A stretch of DNA of 64,000 bases, taken from a virus. The stretch covers positions 1 to 64,000 of IMG/VR virus record IMGVR_UViG_3300049491_000955. One strand, written 5' to 3'. Numbering within the stretch: the stretch's first letter is position 1; each line of letters begins with the position of its first letter. Made by a program: the position numbers and the translations under genes. This document shows, piece after piece, positions 9,369-17,007 of this stretch. A model generated the notes under the pieces. It worked only from the letters and a program-made list of their open reading frames with translations. It was not told the DNA's origin and made no database searches.

Positions 9369-10697
9369 ATGGTTTCAACTAAACTTTTAAGTCCCAAGGT
9401 TCAAGCCCTTGTCAGTACTTGGCTAGGTTCTGTACCTATCCCTGACAAAAATCCTATTCAACTTTATTTGGATATGGTCACGGCTCATCCGGTTGCTTCC
9501 GCTGCTAATGATTTAAGAATTCTTCTTGGCATCTCTATGATGAGAGAATTTTCTCATTCAGATGAAAAGATTCAAGCAGAAGTCAGAAAGTCTATCTCAA
9601 ATATGTCCGGCTCTTGGCGCAATACAGTCGCAGGCATGATGACTTATCTCGCTTTTGGAAGATCTTTTAGCGAAGTTGCTCACGATATTATTAAAAAGCA
9701 AGCCACTCTTAAGATTATTCAAACCGTCGATCCTAGATATTATTATTTTGAAGGCAGCTTAGGCGAAATTACTCAGGTTCATTACTTAGGTATGACTGAT
9801 ATTTATATTCCCTATGAAAACGGCATCCATCTGATAAATAAACCCTACTTAGCACTTGGCGGCGATCCTTACGGTATTGCAATCTGCAAAGCAGCTTACC
9901 CCTTTGTTGAATTATCACGGCTAATAATGGCAAGCGTAACCGTCGCTGGAGAACGACAAGCCACTAAGCTGTTAGTCGGTCAAACTGATACTTCTAATAA
10001 TGATGTTGTAATGCCTGACCCCGAAACAGGACAGGCTATTCTTGACCCCCTAACAGGAGAAGAAAAATTATTTAATCAAGGGTATGTTCTCGCCAAACAG
10101 TTAGAGCAAGTTCAGAACAACTCTTACCTGGTAACAGACATCGCTAATCAGATTACTGCGATCGCCCACGAAACAGACGGCTCTTTCTTTATCAATATAT
10201 TGTCGTTTTTGGAAAGCATGATTCTACTCTCCTGGTTAATTCCCCGCACCGTTACCGGAACCGGATCAAGTTCTAGTGGGGATAGCAATCTAAATGAAGG
10301 ACACAGGGAAACCTTGCGCTTAGTTAACAGATCTGAAATGGAAATGATTAGCGAAGCCTTGATTGAACAAGCCATCAAACCAATGCTTATTTTCAATCAT
10401 GGTGAGATGGAAGATTACGGAACTTTCCCCGTAGCTCAAGAAGACTCAGCAGATACTGTTCAACTCTTGGCTGTACTTACCGCAGCAGTTGAACGGGGAA
10501 GCTTTAGCGCGTCTGATCTGAAAGTCATCAACAGAATGCGCGAGTTAGCTGGCATTGAACAGATAGAACCTTCTGAATTTGTCCCTCCAGAACTAAAAAA
10601 CCAACCGCAGATATCTAAAAACAATAACGAAAACTTGGACAGCAATGGTCTAGACGAACAAGGCAAGCCAGGTTCTAAAAGTTTTTTTTTAAAGTAA
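9369..10697 (+). CDS. Portal protein (Mu gp29 / DUF935-like)
   Basis: A 442-residue protein with the features of DUF935-type portals: an N-terminal 'HPVASAANDLRILLGISMMREF' helix, a central 'GRSFSEVAHDI' region, 'VDPRYYYF', 'YGIAICKAAYPFVELSR', and 'LIPRTVTGTGSSSSGDSN', then 'LIEQAIKPMLIFNHG'. The portal forms the ring at the packaging vertex. Its last codons run over nine T residues and then a -1 slippery heptamer T TTA AAG directly before the stop; reading on in the -1 frame enters the MuF-like gene, which has no start codon of its own at its conserved N-terminus. There is no clear ribosome site at the ATG. Terminase lies unusually downstream, beyond an antirepressor and Dam. Confidence 0.8.
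   Translation: MVSTKLLSPKVQALVSTWLGSVPIPDKNPIQLYLDMVTAHPVASAANDLRILLGISMMREFSHSDEKIQAEVRKSISNMSGSWRNTVAGMMTYLAFGRSFSEVAHDIIKKQATLKIIQTVDPRYYYFEGSLGEITQVHYLGMTDIYIPYENGIHLINKPYLALGGDPYGIAICKAAYPFVELSRLIMASVTVAGERQATKLLVGQTDTSNNDVVMPDPETGQAILDPLTGEEKLFNQGYVLAKQLEQVQNNSYLVTDIANQITAIAHETDGSFFINILSFLESMILLSWLIPRTVTGTGSSSSGDSNLNEGHRETLRLVNRSEMEMISEALIEQAIKPMLIFNHGEMEDYGTFPVAQEDSADTVQLLAVLTAAVERGSFSASDLKVINRMRELAGIEQIEPSEFVPPELKNQPQISKNNNENLDSNGLDEQGKPGSKSFFLK
10682..10694 (+). promoter_or_regulatory. Putative -1 frameshift site joining portal to MuF
   Basis: Nine T residues followed by AAAG. In the portal frame the codons are TTT TTT TTA AAG TAA, so T_TTA_AAG is a textbook X_XXY_YYZ heptamer two codons before the stop. 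The T9 run could equally allow polymerase slippage, or be a homopolymer sequencing error. Confidence 0.6.
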
Positions 10698-11335
10698 AAG
10701 ACGTATCCACAGCATTCAACTGGAATAAATCCAGCCAACGTTACCACTACGCTAACGGCGCAAGCAAAGGACAATTTGTTGGAGACAAAAAAGTTAAGGA
10801 ATTAGTCGTTGCCGCGATCGCCCAACAAGCTGACTTAGGCAAAACGCTAACCAATCGAATGCTAAAAAAAGAAATTTCCGTTGCTGACTGGGAGTCTGGT
10901 ACAGCCCAAATATTAAGAAATCTATCTGTCTATCAATATGCTGTTGGAGTTGGCGGCGCAAAACAAATGGATTGGAAAGACCAATCACTAATTTCTGGAC
11001 AGCTTAACTTTCAACTTCAAAAGCTACGCGGCTTTTCCAACGAAATCTTGCGCGGCGAACTTACTGAAAAACAGATCCGAGCCAGAATTCAACTTTATTA
11101 CAACAAGACTCGTGGACTTTATGAGCTTGGCCGCCAACAAGGACATCGACGCAATGGTTACTTGTGGGAACGTCGTGTACTTAGCAATGTAGAAAATTGC
11201 GCTGAGTGCATCACTTACGCTAATACTGGCTGGGTTACTATTGGAACTCTTCCCAATATAGGCGATCGCTGTTCCTGCAAAGCTAACTGCAAATGTAGCT
11301 TTTATTACTCAAATAGTTTAAACAGACCTAAGTAA
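10694..11335 (+). CDS. MuF-like minor head protein, probably made as a portal fusion
   Basis: The frame opens just after the slippery site and encodes about 213 residues. The N-terminus 'RYHYANGASKGQFVG' is the pattern at the start of many minor head proteins, and the C-terminus carries 'NCAECI', 'GW.TIGTLPNIGDRCSC' and 'CKCSF', the cysteine-rich ending of the Mu gpF/SPP1 gp7 family. No ATG, GTG or TTG occurs in frame before an ATG at 10859, which would remove the conserved first 55 residues. Expression as a portal-MuF fusion by -1 frameshift is therefore the simplest reading; a shorter product from 10859 is the alternative. MuF proteins sit inside the head next to the portal and help assembly or ejection. 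Confidence 0.75.
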   Translation, partial: VKDVSTAFNWNKSSQRYHYANGASKGQFVGDKKVKELVVAAIAQQADLGKTLTNRMLKKEISVADWESGTAQILRNLSVYQYAVGVGGAKQMDWKDQSLISGQLNFQLQKLRGFSNEILRGELTEKQIRARIQLYYNKTRGLYELGRQQGHRRNGYLWERRVLSNVENCAECITYANTGWVTIGTLPNIGDRCSCKANCKCSFYYSNSLNRPK

Positions 11336-11340
11336 CAAAA

Positions 11341-11370
11341 ATAGCAGCTATCTTTTTAGACGGCTGCTAT
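11341..11370 (+). terminator. Possible terminator after the MuF gene
   Basis: ATAGCAGC / GCTGCTAT stem with a T-containing loop but no proper T-run after it. The rest of the gap up to 11620 holds a small GACACC/GGGTGT hairpin and nothing that I can support as a gene. Confidence 0.35.
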
Positions 11371-11620
11371 TAGCAAAAACTCTATTGATAGGACACCACG
11401 ACGGGTGTACTTTTTTAGCTTATCACATTTGAAACTACGGCGATCGCACAATCTTCACACTGAAATTCTGTTTTTCTTAGTGACAGAGTATATTGGCGTG
11501 CTATCATCTATCAATGCAGCAAGCGGCTCTGGACAAGCCGCTGGTATCAACTGCACATTGCTGTTTATCAGACAGCAACTAGCCCACAACTCAAACATTA
11601 CTTGAATCGGAGCTATTGTC

Positions 11621-12520
11621 ATGTTAACACAAGGCTATATTTTTAGTGCGTTTCAGGCTGAAAGCGCTGGTAATCAGTTTCCTTTGAGCTTTGATGAAGC
11701 TTGGGAAAAAGCAGGATATGCGAGAAAAGATAACGCTAAAAAAGTTCTAGTTATTGAGCTTGTTGAGAATGAAGACTACACGATTTTAACAGATTCCGCA
11801 CTTTTAAGGGATCTGACAACCACAGGGTTCTTTGAAAGTTTTTCAAGCGTTCCAGCTTATTTGTCAAAAAATCAAATTTTAGCGCTTATTGAGAATGAAA
11901 CTTTTCTAGATCTACTTTCTCCTCAAGAAAAAGCTGTTATTGCTAGGACAGAAATAATCAAGCTTTCTACTGATGGTTTTGATCATTTTTGCATGATGGC
12001 TCGGACGGAGAAGGGTCGGGAAACTAGAAAGCAATTTATTGCTTTCAAAAAACAATATATTGCTAATCTTGATCGTTCGTTGCTTTTGGAAGCCGATCCA
12101 AGGCTTGCAGAGTCTGAACAACTAATAGCCAAGCTCAATCAGCAAATCCAACAACTAGAATCCCAACTTACCAAAGCAACCTCCAACCACCTAGAGTTCA
12201 CCTACTCTGTTGCTCATCTTCACAGTGTCTCCGGCATATCCAACAAATCTCAAGTCAAAAAGGCAGTTATCAGCGAGTTTGAAGAAGGAAAGCACTACGT
12301 TTTTGTGGACAAAGAAGTTTTCGTAAATCAATCGACATTTGATATTTTGGTCATGTCCTTTAGATCCATTAAAGGAACTGACCTCAGTCGCTTGCCTGAA
12401 TTCATTCGCATTAATACCAAAGAATACTTTTTGTATCAAGAAAAGAAGCGGAAGAACAGTCGATTAGGACAGCGAAAATATCAAGCTCCAGAAGGACAGC
12501 AAAGTTTGTTTGAAATGTAA
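11621..12520 (+). CDS. AntA/AntB-type phage antirepressor-like protein
   Basis: A 299-residue protein. Residues about 5-50 look like a small DNA-binding or antirepressor domain ('FDEAWEKAGYARKDNAKK'), and about 105-150 contain 'LSTDGFDHFCMMARTEKG' followed by a helix, the core pattern of AntA/AntB antirepressors. A glutamine/leucine heptad stretch (about 170-190) gives a coiled coil, and the C-terminus 'SNKSQVKKAVISEFEEGKHY' looks like a second winged-helix-like module. Such proteins bind or displace phage repressors. It sits between head genes and is followed at once by a terminator, so it is its own unit. Target unknown. Confidence 0.65.
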   Translation: MLTQGYIFSAFQAESAGNQFPLSFDEAWEKAGYARKDNAKKVLVIELVENEDYTILTDSALLRDLTTTGFFESFSSVPAYLSKNQILALIENETFLDLLSPQEKAVIARTEIIKLSTDGFDHFCMMARTEKGRETRKQFIAFKKQYIANLDRSLLLEADPRLAESEQLIAKLNQQIQQLESQLTKATSNHLEFTYSVAHLHSVSGISNKSQVKKAVISEFEEGKHYVFVDKEVFVNQSTFDILVMSFRSIKGTDLSRLPEFIRINTKEYFLYQEKKRKNSRLGQRKYQAPEGQQSLFEM

Positions 12521-12530
12521 ATATAAGAAA

Positions 12531-12555
12531 GCCCGGCTAATCGCCGGGTTTTTGT
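12531..12555 (+). terminator. Terminator after the antirepressor
   Basis: CCCGGC, 5-base loop, GCCGGG, then TTTTT. It shows that a longer reading of the next gene starting at 12510 is unlikely. Confidence 0.85.
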
Positions 12556-12575
12556 TAGTCCTTGCACCTAAATAT

Positions 12576-12833
12576 ATGCCAAGAAAAAAGAAAGTTCAAT
12601 CTGTAGAAAATGCGCCAGTGTACGGGGTTGGAACTCAATACACTGGCGCAGTTCATATAAATTTGAGTTGGGAAGAGGCGATCGCACTTGTTGATGCACT
12701 AATGGATTCAGAAGACTGGGAGATGTCTCAGCACAAGGACGATCTTCTTTTGGTTTGCGAAATGTTTCAAAACTCTAACTCTTGGCGCGGAATTCCCTTG
12801 CTCTGTCGCAAGCTAGTAATTAGTAATAATTAG
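12576..12833 (+). CDS. Small hypothetical protein
   Basis: 85 residues starting 'MPRKKKVQS', basic at the N-terminus and acidic in 'SWEEAIALVDALMDSEDW'. No family recognised. I start it at the ATG after the terminator rather than at the upstream in-frame ATG inside the previous gene's end. Its last 21 bases overlap the 3' end of the converging Dam gene. Confidence 0.5.
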   Translation: MPRKKKVQSVENAPVYGVGTQYTGAVHINLSWEEAIALVDALMDSEDWEMSQHKDDLLLVCEMFQNSNSWRGIPLLCRKLVISNN

Positions 12834-13622
12834 TTCTTTTACTGGATCTCTTCCATCTGCTTTGCAGTTAATACTTCTAGGGGCTGATATTCTTCTGATG
12901 TTTAGCCCCACGTATAAGCTATTTATTAAAGGAGTGTTGGCGTTAGACATCATAAATTTTGCACCAAGCCTATCTAATCTTTGGCAATACTTGGACAATC
13001 GCTTTTGTTGTTCCGTATTAAATCCTTCACTCGTGTATCCGGTATACACGTTATCATAAGGAGGATCCAGATAAATGAAGCTGTCTTTGCTCATCCAGCC
13101 ATATGTAGTCTCGAAATCAGCCTCTAAAGCAACTGCGTTTTTCAATACCTTAGATACTGACCTTAAATTCTCCGCATCACAAATTATAGGATTTTCATAC
13201 TTTCCCATTGGTACGTTGAATTCTCCCGCTCTGTTGACTCGATACAACCCGTTAAAACACGTTTTATTTAGATAAATAAAAGCGGCTGTCGTGGGATACT
13301 CATTGTACTTTCTTCTTGTTTCCAAATACCAATCCAACGAATGATATTTTTCGTATTCTTTCAACTCATCTATTAGATTCTCCACATCCGTCTTTATCCT
13401 TCTGTAAGCATTCGTCAGTACTCCGTTAGCATCCGATAAAACTGCTCGCTTTATTCTTTCTTGAAGCCCGAAATATACCCCACCTCCTCCTAAAAATGGC
13501 TCATAATAATACTCTATTTTTTCTGGTATATACTCCAAATAATGTTTCAGTAATTTTCCCTTTCCTCCCGCCCACTTGATAAATGGTTTTGCCTTGATTC
13601 TTTCTTTTTTTATTGCTATCAT
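12813..13622 (-). CDS. dam: DNA adenine methyltransferase, Dam (D12) family
   Basis: A 269-residue class-D12 N6-adenine methylase. Seen: SAM-binding 'FIKWAGGKGKLL' at about 13-24, 'YYEPFLGGGGVYF' (motif I), 'SDANGVLTNAYR', 'YLNKTCFNGLYRVNR', and the catalytic 'DPPY' at about 189-192. Members usually methylate GATC; the cyanobacterial HIP1 octamer GCGATCGC contains GATC, so a GATC enzyme here would mark every HIP1 site. No partner restriction enzyme is nearby, so a solitary phage methylase protecting or timing replication is more likely than a restriction system. Specificity itself cannot be read from the sequence. Confidence 0.92.
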   Translation of the reverse strand: MIAIKKERIKAKPFIKWAGGKGKLLKHYLEYIPEKIEYYYEPFLGGGGVYFGLQERIKRAVLSDANGVLTNAYRRIKTDVENLIDELKEYEKYHSLDWYLETRRKYNEYPTTAAFIYLNKTCFNGLYRVNRAGEFNVPMGKYENPIICDAENLRSVSKVLKNAVALEADFETTYGWMSKDSFIYLDPPYDNVYTGYTSEGFNTEQQKRLSKYCQRLDRLGAKFMMSNANTPLINSLYVGLNIRRISAPRSINCKADGRDPVKELIITNY

Positions 13623-13648
13623 TCTCTTGTCTGTATTGGATTTTTACA

Positions 13649-13924
13649 GTGTACCACAATCGTCTTGCCAATAGCAATCCCATTAATCACTCTACTAGTG
13701 ATGCAAATAGCATATCCAATAGCAACTCAACTAGTAACTCAAAAAGAAACTCTAATAGAGTGTCCATTAACTCTACCAATAGTAACATGCTTGCCATACT
13801 TGATCTATACGACTCCTATGGTTCTTTGGTTTGCGACTGGCCTCTTTGGGAAGAACTAGACAACTTGATACAAGAGCATTGGATAGCCTATGCTAACTTA
13901 TTAATAAATACCAAGGTAAAGTAA
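13649..13924 (+). CDS. Small protein with an Asn/Ser four-residue repeat, just before terminase
   Basis: Open frame ending eight bases before the small terminase start. The last 45 residues ('DLYDSYGSLVCDWPLWEEL...') look like a real acidic protein; the N-terminal part is a 4-residue repeat of the type N-S-N-x encoded by ten 12-bp direct repeats. Start codon uncertain: GTG at 13649, TTG at 13613, or ATG at 13787 which would leave only the non-repeat part and place the repeats in the leader. No family recognised. Confidence 0.4.
   Translation: MYHNRLANSNPINHSTSDANSISNSNSTSNSKRNSNRVSINSTNSNMLAILDLYDSYGSLVCDWPLWEELDNLIQEHWIAYANLLINTKVK
13668..13787 (+). repeat. Ten contiguous imperfect 12-bp direct repeats
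   Basis: Consensus about CCAATAGCAACT, with no gaps between copies (for example CCAATAGCAATC, CAAATAGCATAT, CCAATAGCAACT, CAACTAGTAACT, CCAATAGTAACA). Period 12 keeps the reading frame, so it may be a coding minisatellite, but its place directly before the terminase genes also fits a protein-binding array. Confidence 0.85.
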
Positions 13925-13931
13925 AAAGTTA

Positions 13932-14537
13932 ATGACTGGTAGAAGTAGACTTCATGATTGGGGATTGAACGACAAACAGCGATTGTTTGCCGAGGAATAT
14001 AATGTAGATCAAATGGGATATGCAGCCGCAAAAAGAGCAGGCTATTCAGGCACTCAAGCAAGCCTAGAAACAACTTCCTCTAAGCTCTTAAGGAATCCCA
14101 AAGTAGCTGCATATCTCAAATATCTACAAGATAATCGAAGCGTAGAAACGGGCATTACAGCAGAAAGAGTCTTGACTGAATTTGCTCGGCTAGGCTTTTC
14201 AAACATCACAAATGTACTGTCTTTCAACGAAGAAGGAGTTGCAGTCAAAGACAGCGACACTTTGACGCCTGACATCACTGCAAGTATCTCTAGCTTTACT
14301 TGCAATACTACTGTCAAACCTGATGGCAGTACCTTCACCACCATGAAGCTTTCTCTTTACGATAAGACCAAAGCTCTCAATGATTTAGGTAAGCACTTAG
14401 GCTTGTTCAGCGACTTCAATATGGCGATCGCTGCTTTGGAAAAGTATGGGCTGACAGTCTTTACTGATGACAATGGAGACTGGAAAGTTGTTGACCAAAA
14501 TGATCCGAAGACTAGAAACAAAATAAAGGAAGGTTAG
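13932..14537 (+). CDS. terS: Terminase small subunit (Terminase_2 type)
   Basis: A 201-residue protein. The N-terminal 60 residues carry the DNA-binding helix-turn-helix seen in this family: 'LNDKQRLFAEEY', 'AAAKRAGYS' and 'NPKVAAYLKYL'. The middle holds 'ITAERVLTEFARLGFSNI', and the C-terminus 'YDKTKALNDLGKHLGLF' is the usual oligomerisation/terminase-contact segment. It recognises the packaging site and hands DNA to the large subunit encoded 13 bases downstream. The tandem repeat immediately upstream is an obvious candidate binding site, which is inference. Confidence 0.9.
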   Translation: MTGRSRLHDWGLNDKQRLFAEEYNVDQMGYAAAKRAGYSGTQASLETTSSKLLRNPKVAAYLKYLQDNRSVETGITAERVLTEFARLGFSNITNVLSFNEEGVAVKDSDTLTPDITASISSFTCNTTVKPDGSTFTTMKLSLYDKTKALNDLGKHLGLFSDFNMAIAALEKYGLTVFTDDNGDWKVVDQNDPKTRNKIKEG

Positions 14538-14550
14538 TCTGGTCTTACCT

Positions 14551-16032
14551 TTGCCTAAAAGATTAACTAAATCTAATCACAAGATTAGACAGGAAGCAAT
14601 TTCAGTCGTAACTGAAATTGTAGAAGATTACAAACTTCCAGACCCACAACCTGGTGCTCAAACTCTTTTTTATAATCATACCGCAAGTATAATTTTATAC
14701 GGAGGAAGCGCAGGTAGCGGGAAATCGGCTTGCGTGTTACTTAAAGCTGCAAAACATATTGATGTTCCTGGCTACGGCGCGGTAATCTTTCGCCGAACTT
14801 CTCCCGAAATAACTAACGAAGGTGGCTTATGGGATGAGTCGAGGAAATTTTACAAAGGAATTAAAGGAGCCGAATCACGAGAGTATAAATTAGATTGGCT
14901 TTTTTCTGCTGGCAGTGCAATTAGTTTTGGTCATGCTCAGTATGAGAAAGATGTAGAGAATAAATACCCCGGCGCACAAATTTGCTTTCTCGCATTTGAT
15001 GAGCTTGTAAAATTCACCGAAAGACAATTCTGGTTCCTCTTTAGCAGAAACAGAACGACTTGCGGCGTCACTCCCCAAATTGTTGCCACGTGCAATCCTG
15101 ATGCTGATTCCTGGGTGGCAGAACTAATTGCTTGGTGGATTGATCAGGATACTGGCTATCCAATTCCAGAAAGGTCTGGAGTAGTTCGATATTTCTATAG
15201 AATTCAAAGCGTCATGCATTGGGCTGATACTGCCGAGGAATTAGAATTAGCTTTCCCTGAAATGAGTGCGATCGCTCCTCCCAAAAGTTTTACTTTTATC
15301 GCTGCAACTATTGAAGATAACCAAATACTTTTACAAACTAATCCTCAATACAAAAGCAATCTTCTTTCTCTTCATCCTGTTGAAATGGAAAGACTATTAA
15401 AAGGTAATTGGAAAATTAAGTTTCAAGCTGGCACTATATTTAATAGAAATTGGTTTGAAATTGTTTGGGGACTACCCGAAAAGAAACATGGAACTACTGT
15501 TGCCTTTTGGGACTTCGCCGCTACCAGTAAGGAATATGCTACAAGTCAATCCTTTTACAGTGCAAGAGTTAAGATAACTTTAATAGATGATGTTTTTTAT
15601 ATTATTGATTGTCATTGGGAACAAGTCGGAGCCGATGATGGAGATGATTCGGTTCTCATGTTCGCTCATCAAGATGGGAAATATTGCAAGGTGAGGTGGG
15701 AATTGGAAGGAGGTAGCGCAGGTAAAAAATATGAATCTCAATTGAAGAAAGTTCTTTCAGGTTTTAACGCTTCTGGTGTCAAGCCATTAGGCGATAAAGT
15801 TACTCGTGCCTTACCTTTAGCTAGAAGTGCAAAACAAGGAAAAGTTAAACTTTTGAGAGCCAGTTGGAATGATCAGTTCTTAGCAGCAGTTAATCAATTT
15901 GATGGCACTAAAAAACCATTAATTAATGATATTGTAGATGCAGCCGATGGAGCTTACGCCGAACTTGCTCAGAATAATAGAACAAGAACTGCGATCGCCC
16001 CAGGCGGTAAAATCCAAAATCCTTTCAAATAA
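14551..16032 (+). CDS. terL: Terminase large subunit (packaging ATPase-nuclease)
   Basis: A 493-residue TerL. N-terminal ATPase: Walker A 'GGSAGSGKS' (about 52-60), Walker B 'ICFLAFDEL' (about 143-151), coupling motif 'VATCNPD'. C-terminal RNase H-like nuclease: first acidic motif 'FWDFAATSK' (about 317), a middle motif around 'VRWELEGGSAGK', and the final 'DIVDAADGAYAEL'. It pumps DNA into the prohead and cuts it. I take the TTG start because it follows GGAAGG; the first ATG would come after the conserved N-terminus. It overlaps no other gene and is part of the TerS-TerL-16045 transcript, which ends at a terminator at 16520. Confidence 0.95.
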   Translation: MPKRLTKSNHKIRQEAISVVTEIVEDYKLPDPQPGAQTLFYNHTASIILYGGSAGSGKSACVLLKAAKHIDVPGYGAVIFRRTSPEITNEGGLWDESRKFYKGIKGAESREYKLDWLFSAGSAISFGHAQYEKDVENKYPGAQICFLAFDELVKFTERQFWFLFSRNRTTCGVTPQIVATCNPDADSWVAELIAWWIDQDTGYPIPERSGVVRYFYRIQSVMHWADTAEELELAFPEMSAIAPPKSFTFIAATIEDNQILLQTNPQYKSNLLSLHPVEMERLLKGNWKIKFQAGTIFNRNWFEIVWGLPEKKHGTTVAFWDFAATSKEYATSQSFYSARVKITLIDDVFYIIDCHWEQVGADDGDDSVLMFAHQDGKYCKVRWELEGGSAGKKYESQLKKVLSGFNASGVKPLGDKVTRALPLARSAKQGKVKLLRASWNDQFLAAVNQFDGTKKPLINDIVDAADGAYAELAQNNRTRTAIAPGGKIQNPFK

Positions 16033-16044
16033 ATCATCATTTTT

Positions 16045-16470
16045 ATGGCACTAGATTTACATTCCGTCAGTTCCTCCCTTCAAGCCCAAAGAGATCAGCT
16101 TAGTATTATTTCCGAAGGTCTTATCAGACTTCGCCAAAAACTAGCCGCCTCTACTATTATCACTATTGAAGATCTAGAGTCCATTGATAGCACTCGCGCT
16201 ACTATTACTGGCGTTAGTGGATATCTTGAAAGCACTGCTGCCGCTTTTGAAGAAGAACACAACAAAAAAGCCCTCGCTGATTTTGTTGCTTCCACTCCTA
16301 CTGAAGAAGAACCAGCAGAAACTTCTGAAGAAGTAGTTGTGACTGAAGAACCCACAGAAGAACCAGTTGAACAAGAACCAGTTGAAGAAGTAACTGAAGA
16401 AGTAACTGAAGAAGTAACTGAAGAAGAATCTGAAGTTATTGAGCCTGAAGAACCTGTTCAACCTGAATAG
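16045..16470 (+). CDS. Small acidic-tailed protein downstream of terminase
   Basis: 141 residues: a helical N-terminal half (about 1-80) and a C-terminal half almost entirely Glu/Pro/Thr/Val, with tandem 'VTEE' repeats encoded by near-perfect DNA repeats. Acidic low-complexity tails occur in phage head or assembly proteins, but no family can be named. It is the last gene of the terminase transcript. The repeat region may vary in length between relatives. Confidence 0.65.
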   Translation: MALDLHSVSSSLQAQRDQLSIISEGLIRLRQKLAASTIITIEDLESIDSTRATITGVSGYLESTAAAFEEEHNKKALADFVASTPTEEEPAETSEEVVVTEEPTEEPVEQEPVEEVTEEVTEEVTEEESEVIEPEEPVQPE

Positions 16471-16519
16471 ATACTCTGTTGTATAATGAGACAGTTCTCC
16501 CTCTAATCTTTCAGGAATT

Positions 16520-16550
16520 AACTCGCCTAATCTACTAGGCGAGTTTTATT
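16520..16550 (+). terminator. Terminator of the terminase operon
   Basis: AACTCGCCTA / TAGGCGAGTT, 10-bp stem followed by TTATTTT. Confidence 0.9.
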
Positions 16551-16553
16551 TTG

Positions 16554-16583
16554 TTGTCAAAAAGAAATTCACTCTGCTATACT
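16554..16583 (+). promoter_or_regulatory. Promoter TTGTCA-18-TATACT
   Basis: Good -35 and -10 boxes with an 18-base spacer, placed four bases after the previous terminator's T-run. It would drive a short structured RNA and then the 66-residue gene at 16688. Confidence 0.65.
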
Positions 16584-16589
16584 AGTTCA

Positions 16590-16676
16590 CGGTGTTCCGT
16601 TCTGCACGACGGACTTTTCTGCCTAGTCAGTGATAATATAAAAGGAAATTCACTGGAAGAGATTTCCTTTTATTCT
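16590..16676 (+). ncRNA. Candidate small RNA or structured leader
   Basis: Between the promoter and 16688 lie a TCCGT/ACGGA hairpin and a second hairpin AAAAGGAAAT / ATTTCCTTTT followed by ATT. The second looks like an intrinsic terminator, so most transcripts may stop here as a roughly 85-nt RNA. No family recognised. Confidence 0.35.
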
Positions 16677-16687
16677 GACTAACCTTA

Positions 16688-16888
16688 ATGCAAGATTCTA
16701 ACAATCAAAAAATTACCGAAGTTTCTTTTGAAGTTACAGGCGATCGCTTGCCCGAATTAATCCTCGTCATTCGCAGAGGCTTAGCCGTTTCTGATCGACA
16801 AGGTGGTATCTCCGTTCAATTTTCCAAGAAACTCAAAAAATGGTGCTCTGAGCAAGAAGATATACAGGAAAACTATCCCGACTGGTAA
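16688..16888 (+). CDS. Small hypothetical protein
   Basis: 66 residues, mixed strands and helix ('ITEVSFEVTG', 'LPELILVIRRGL', 'QFSKKLKKWCSEQED'). It starts shortly after the terminator-like hairpin, with no clear ribosome site. Codon use resembles the neighbouring genes. No function can be suggested. Confidence 0.5.
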   Translation: MQDSNNQKITEVSFEVTGDRLPELILVIRRGLAVSDRQGGISVQFSKKLKKWCSEQEDIQENYPDW

Positions 16889-16948
16889 CCATAATCTCAT
16901 CTCTATACTATTTTCTATTTATCCTTTTAAAATTTATTACCTAAAGTA

Positions 16949-16977
16949 TTGCTTTTGGAGGTACGATAGGGTATATT
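16949..16977 (+). promoter_or_regulatory. Promoter TTGCTT-17-TATATT
   Basis: Lies just upstream of the 17008 gene, giving a leader of about 25 bases with the ribosome site AGAGGG. Confidence 0.6.
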
Positions 16978-17007
16978 AAAGAAGTAGAGAAACAAGAGGG
17001 ATTTCAA

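Noticed and set aside
11405-11605. 66-codon frame between MuF and the antirepressor
   Set aside because: No ribosome site, low-quality composition, interrupted by a small hairpin.
12510-12575. Upstream extension of the 85-residue gene
   Set aside because: It would run through the terminator of the antirepressor gene; the ATG after the hairpin is preferred.
13665-13859. 64-codon hydrophobic frame, holin-like at first sight
   Set aside because: Its hydrophobicity comes from reading the 12-bp repeats in another frame; the competing frame continues to the terminase start with better composition.
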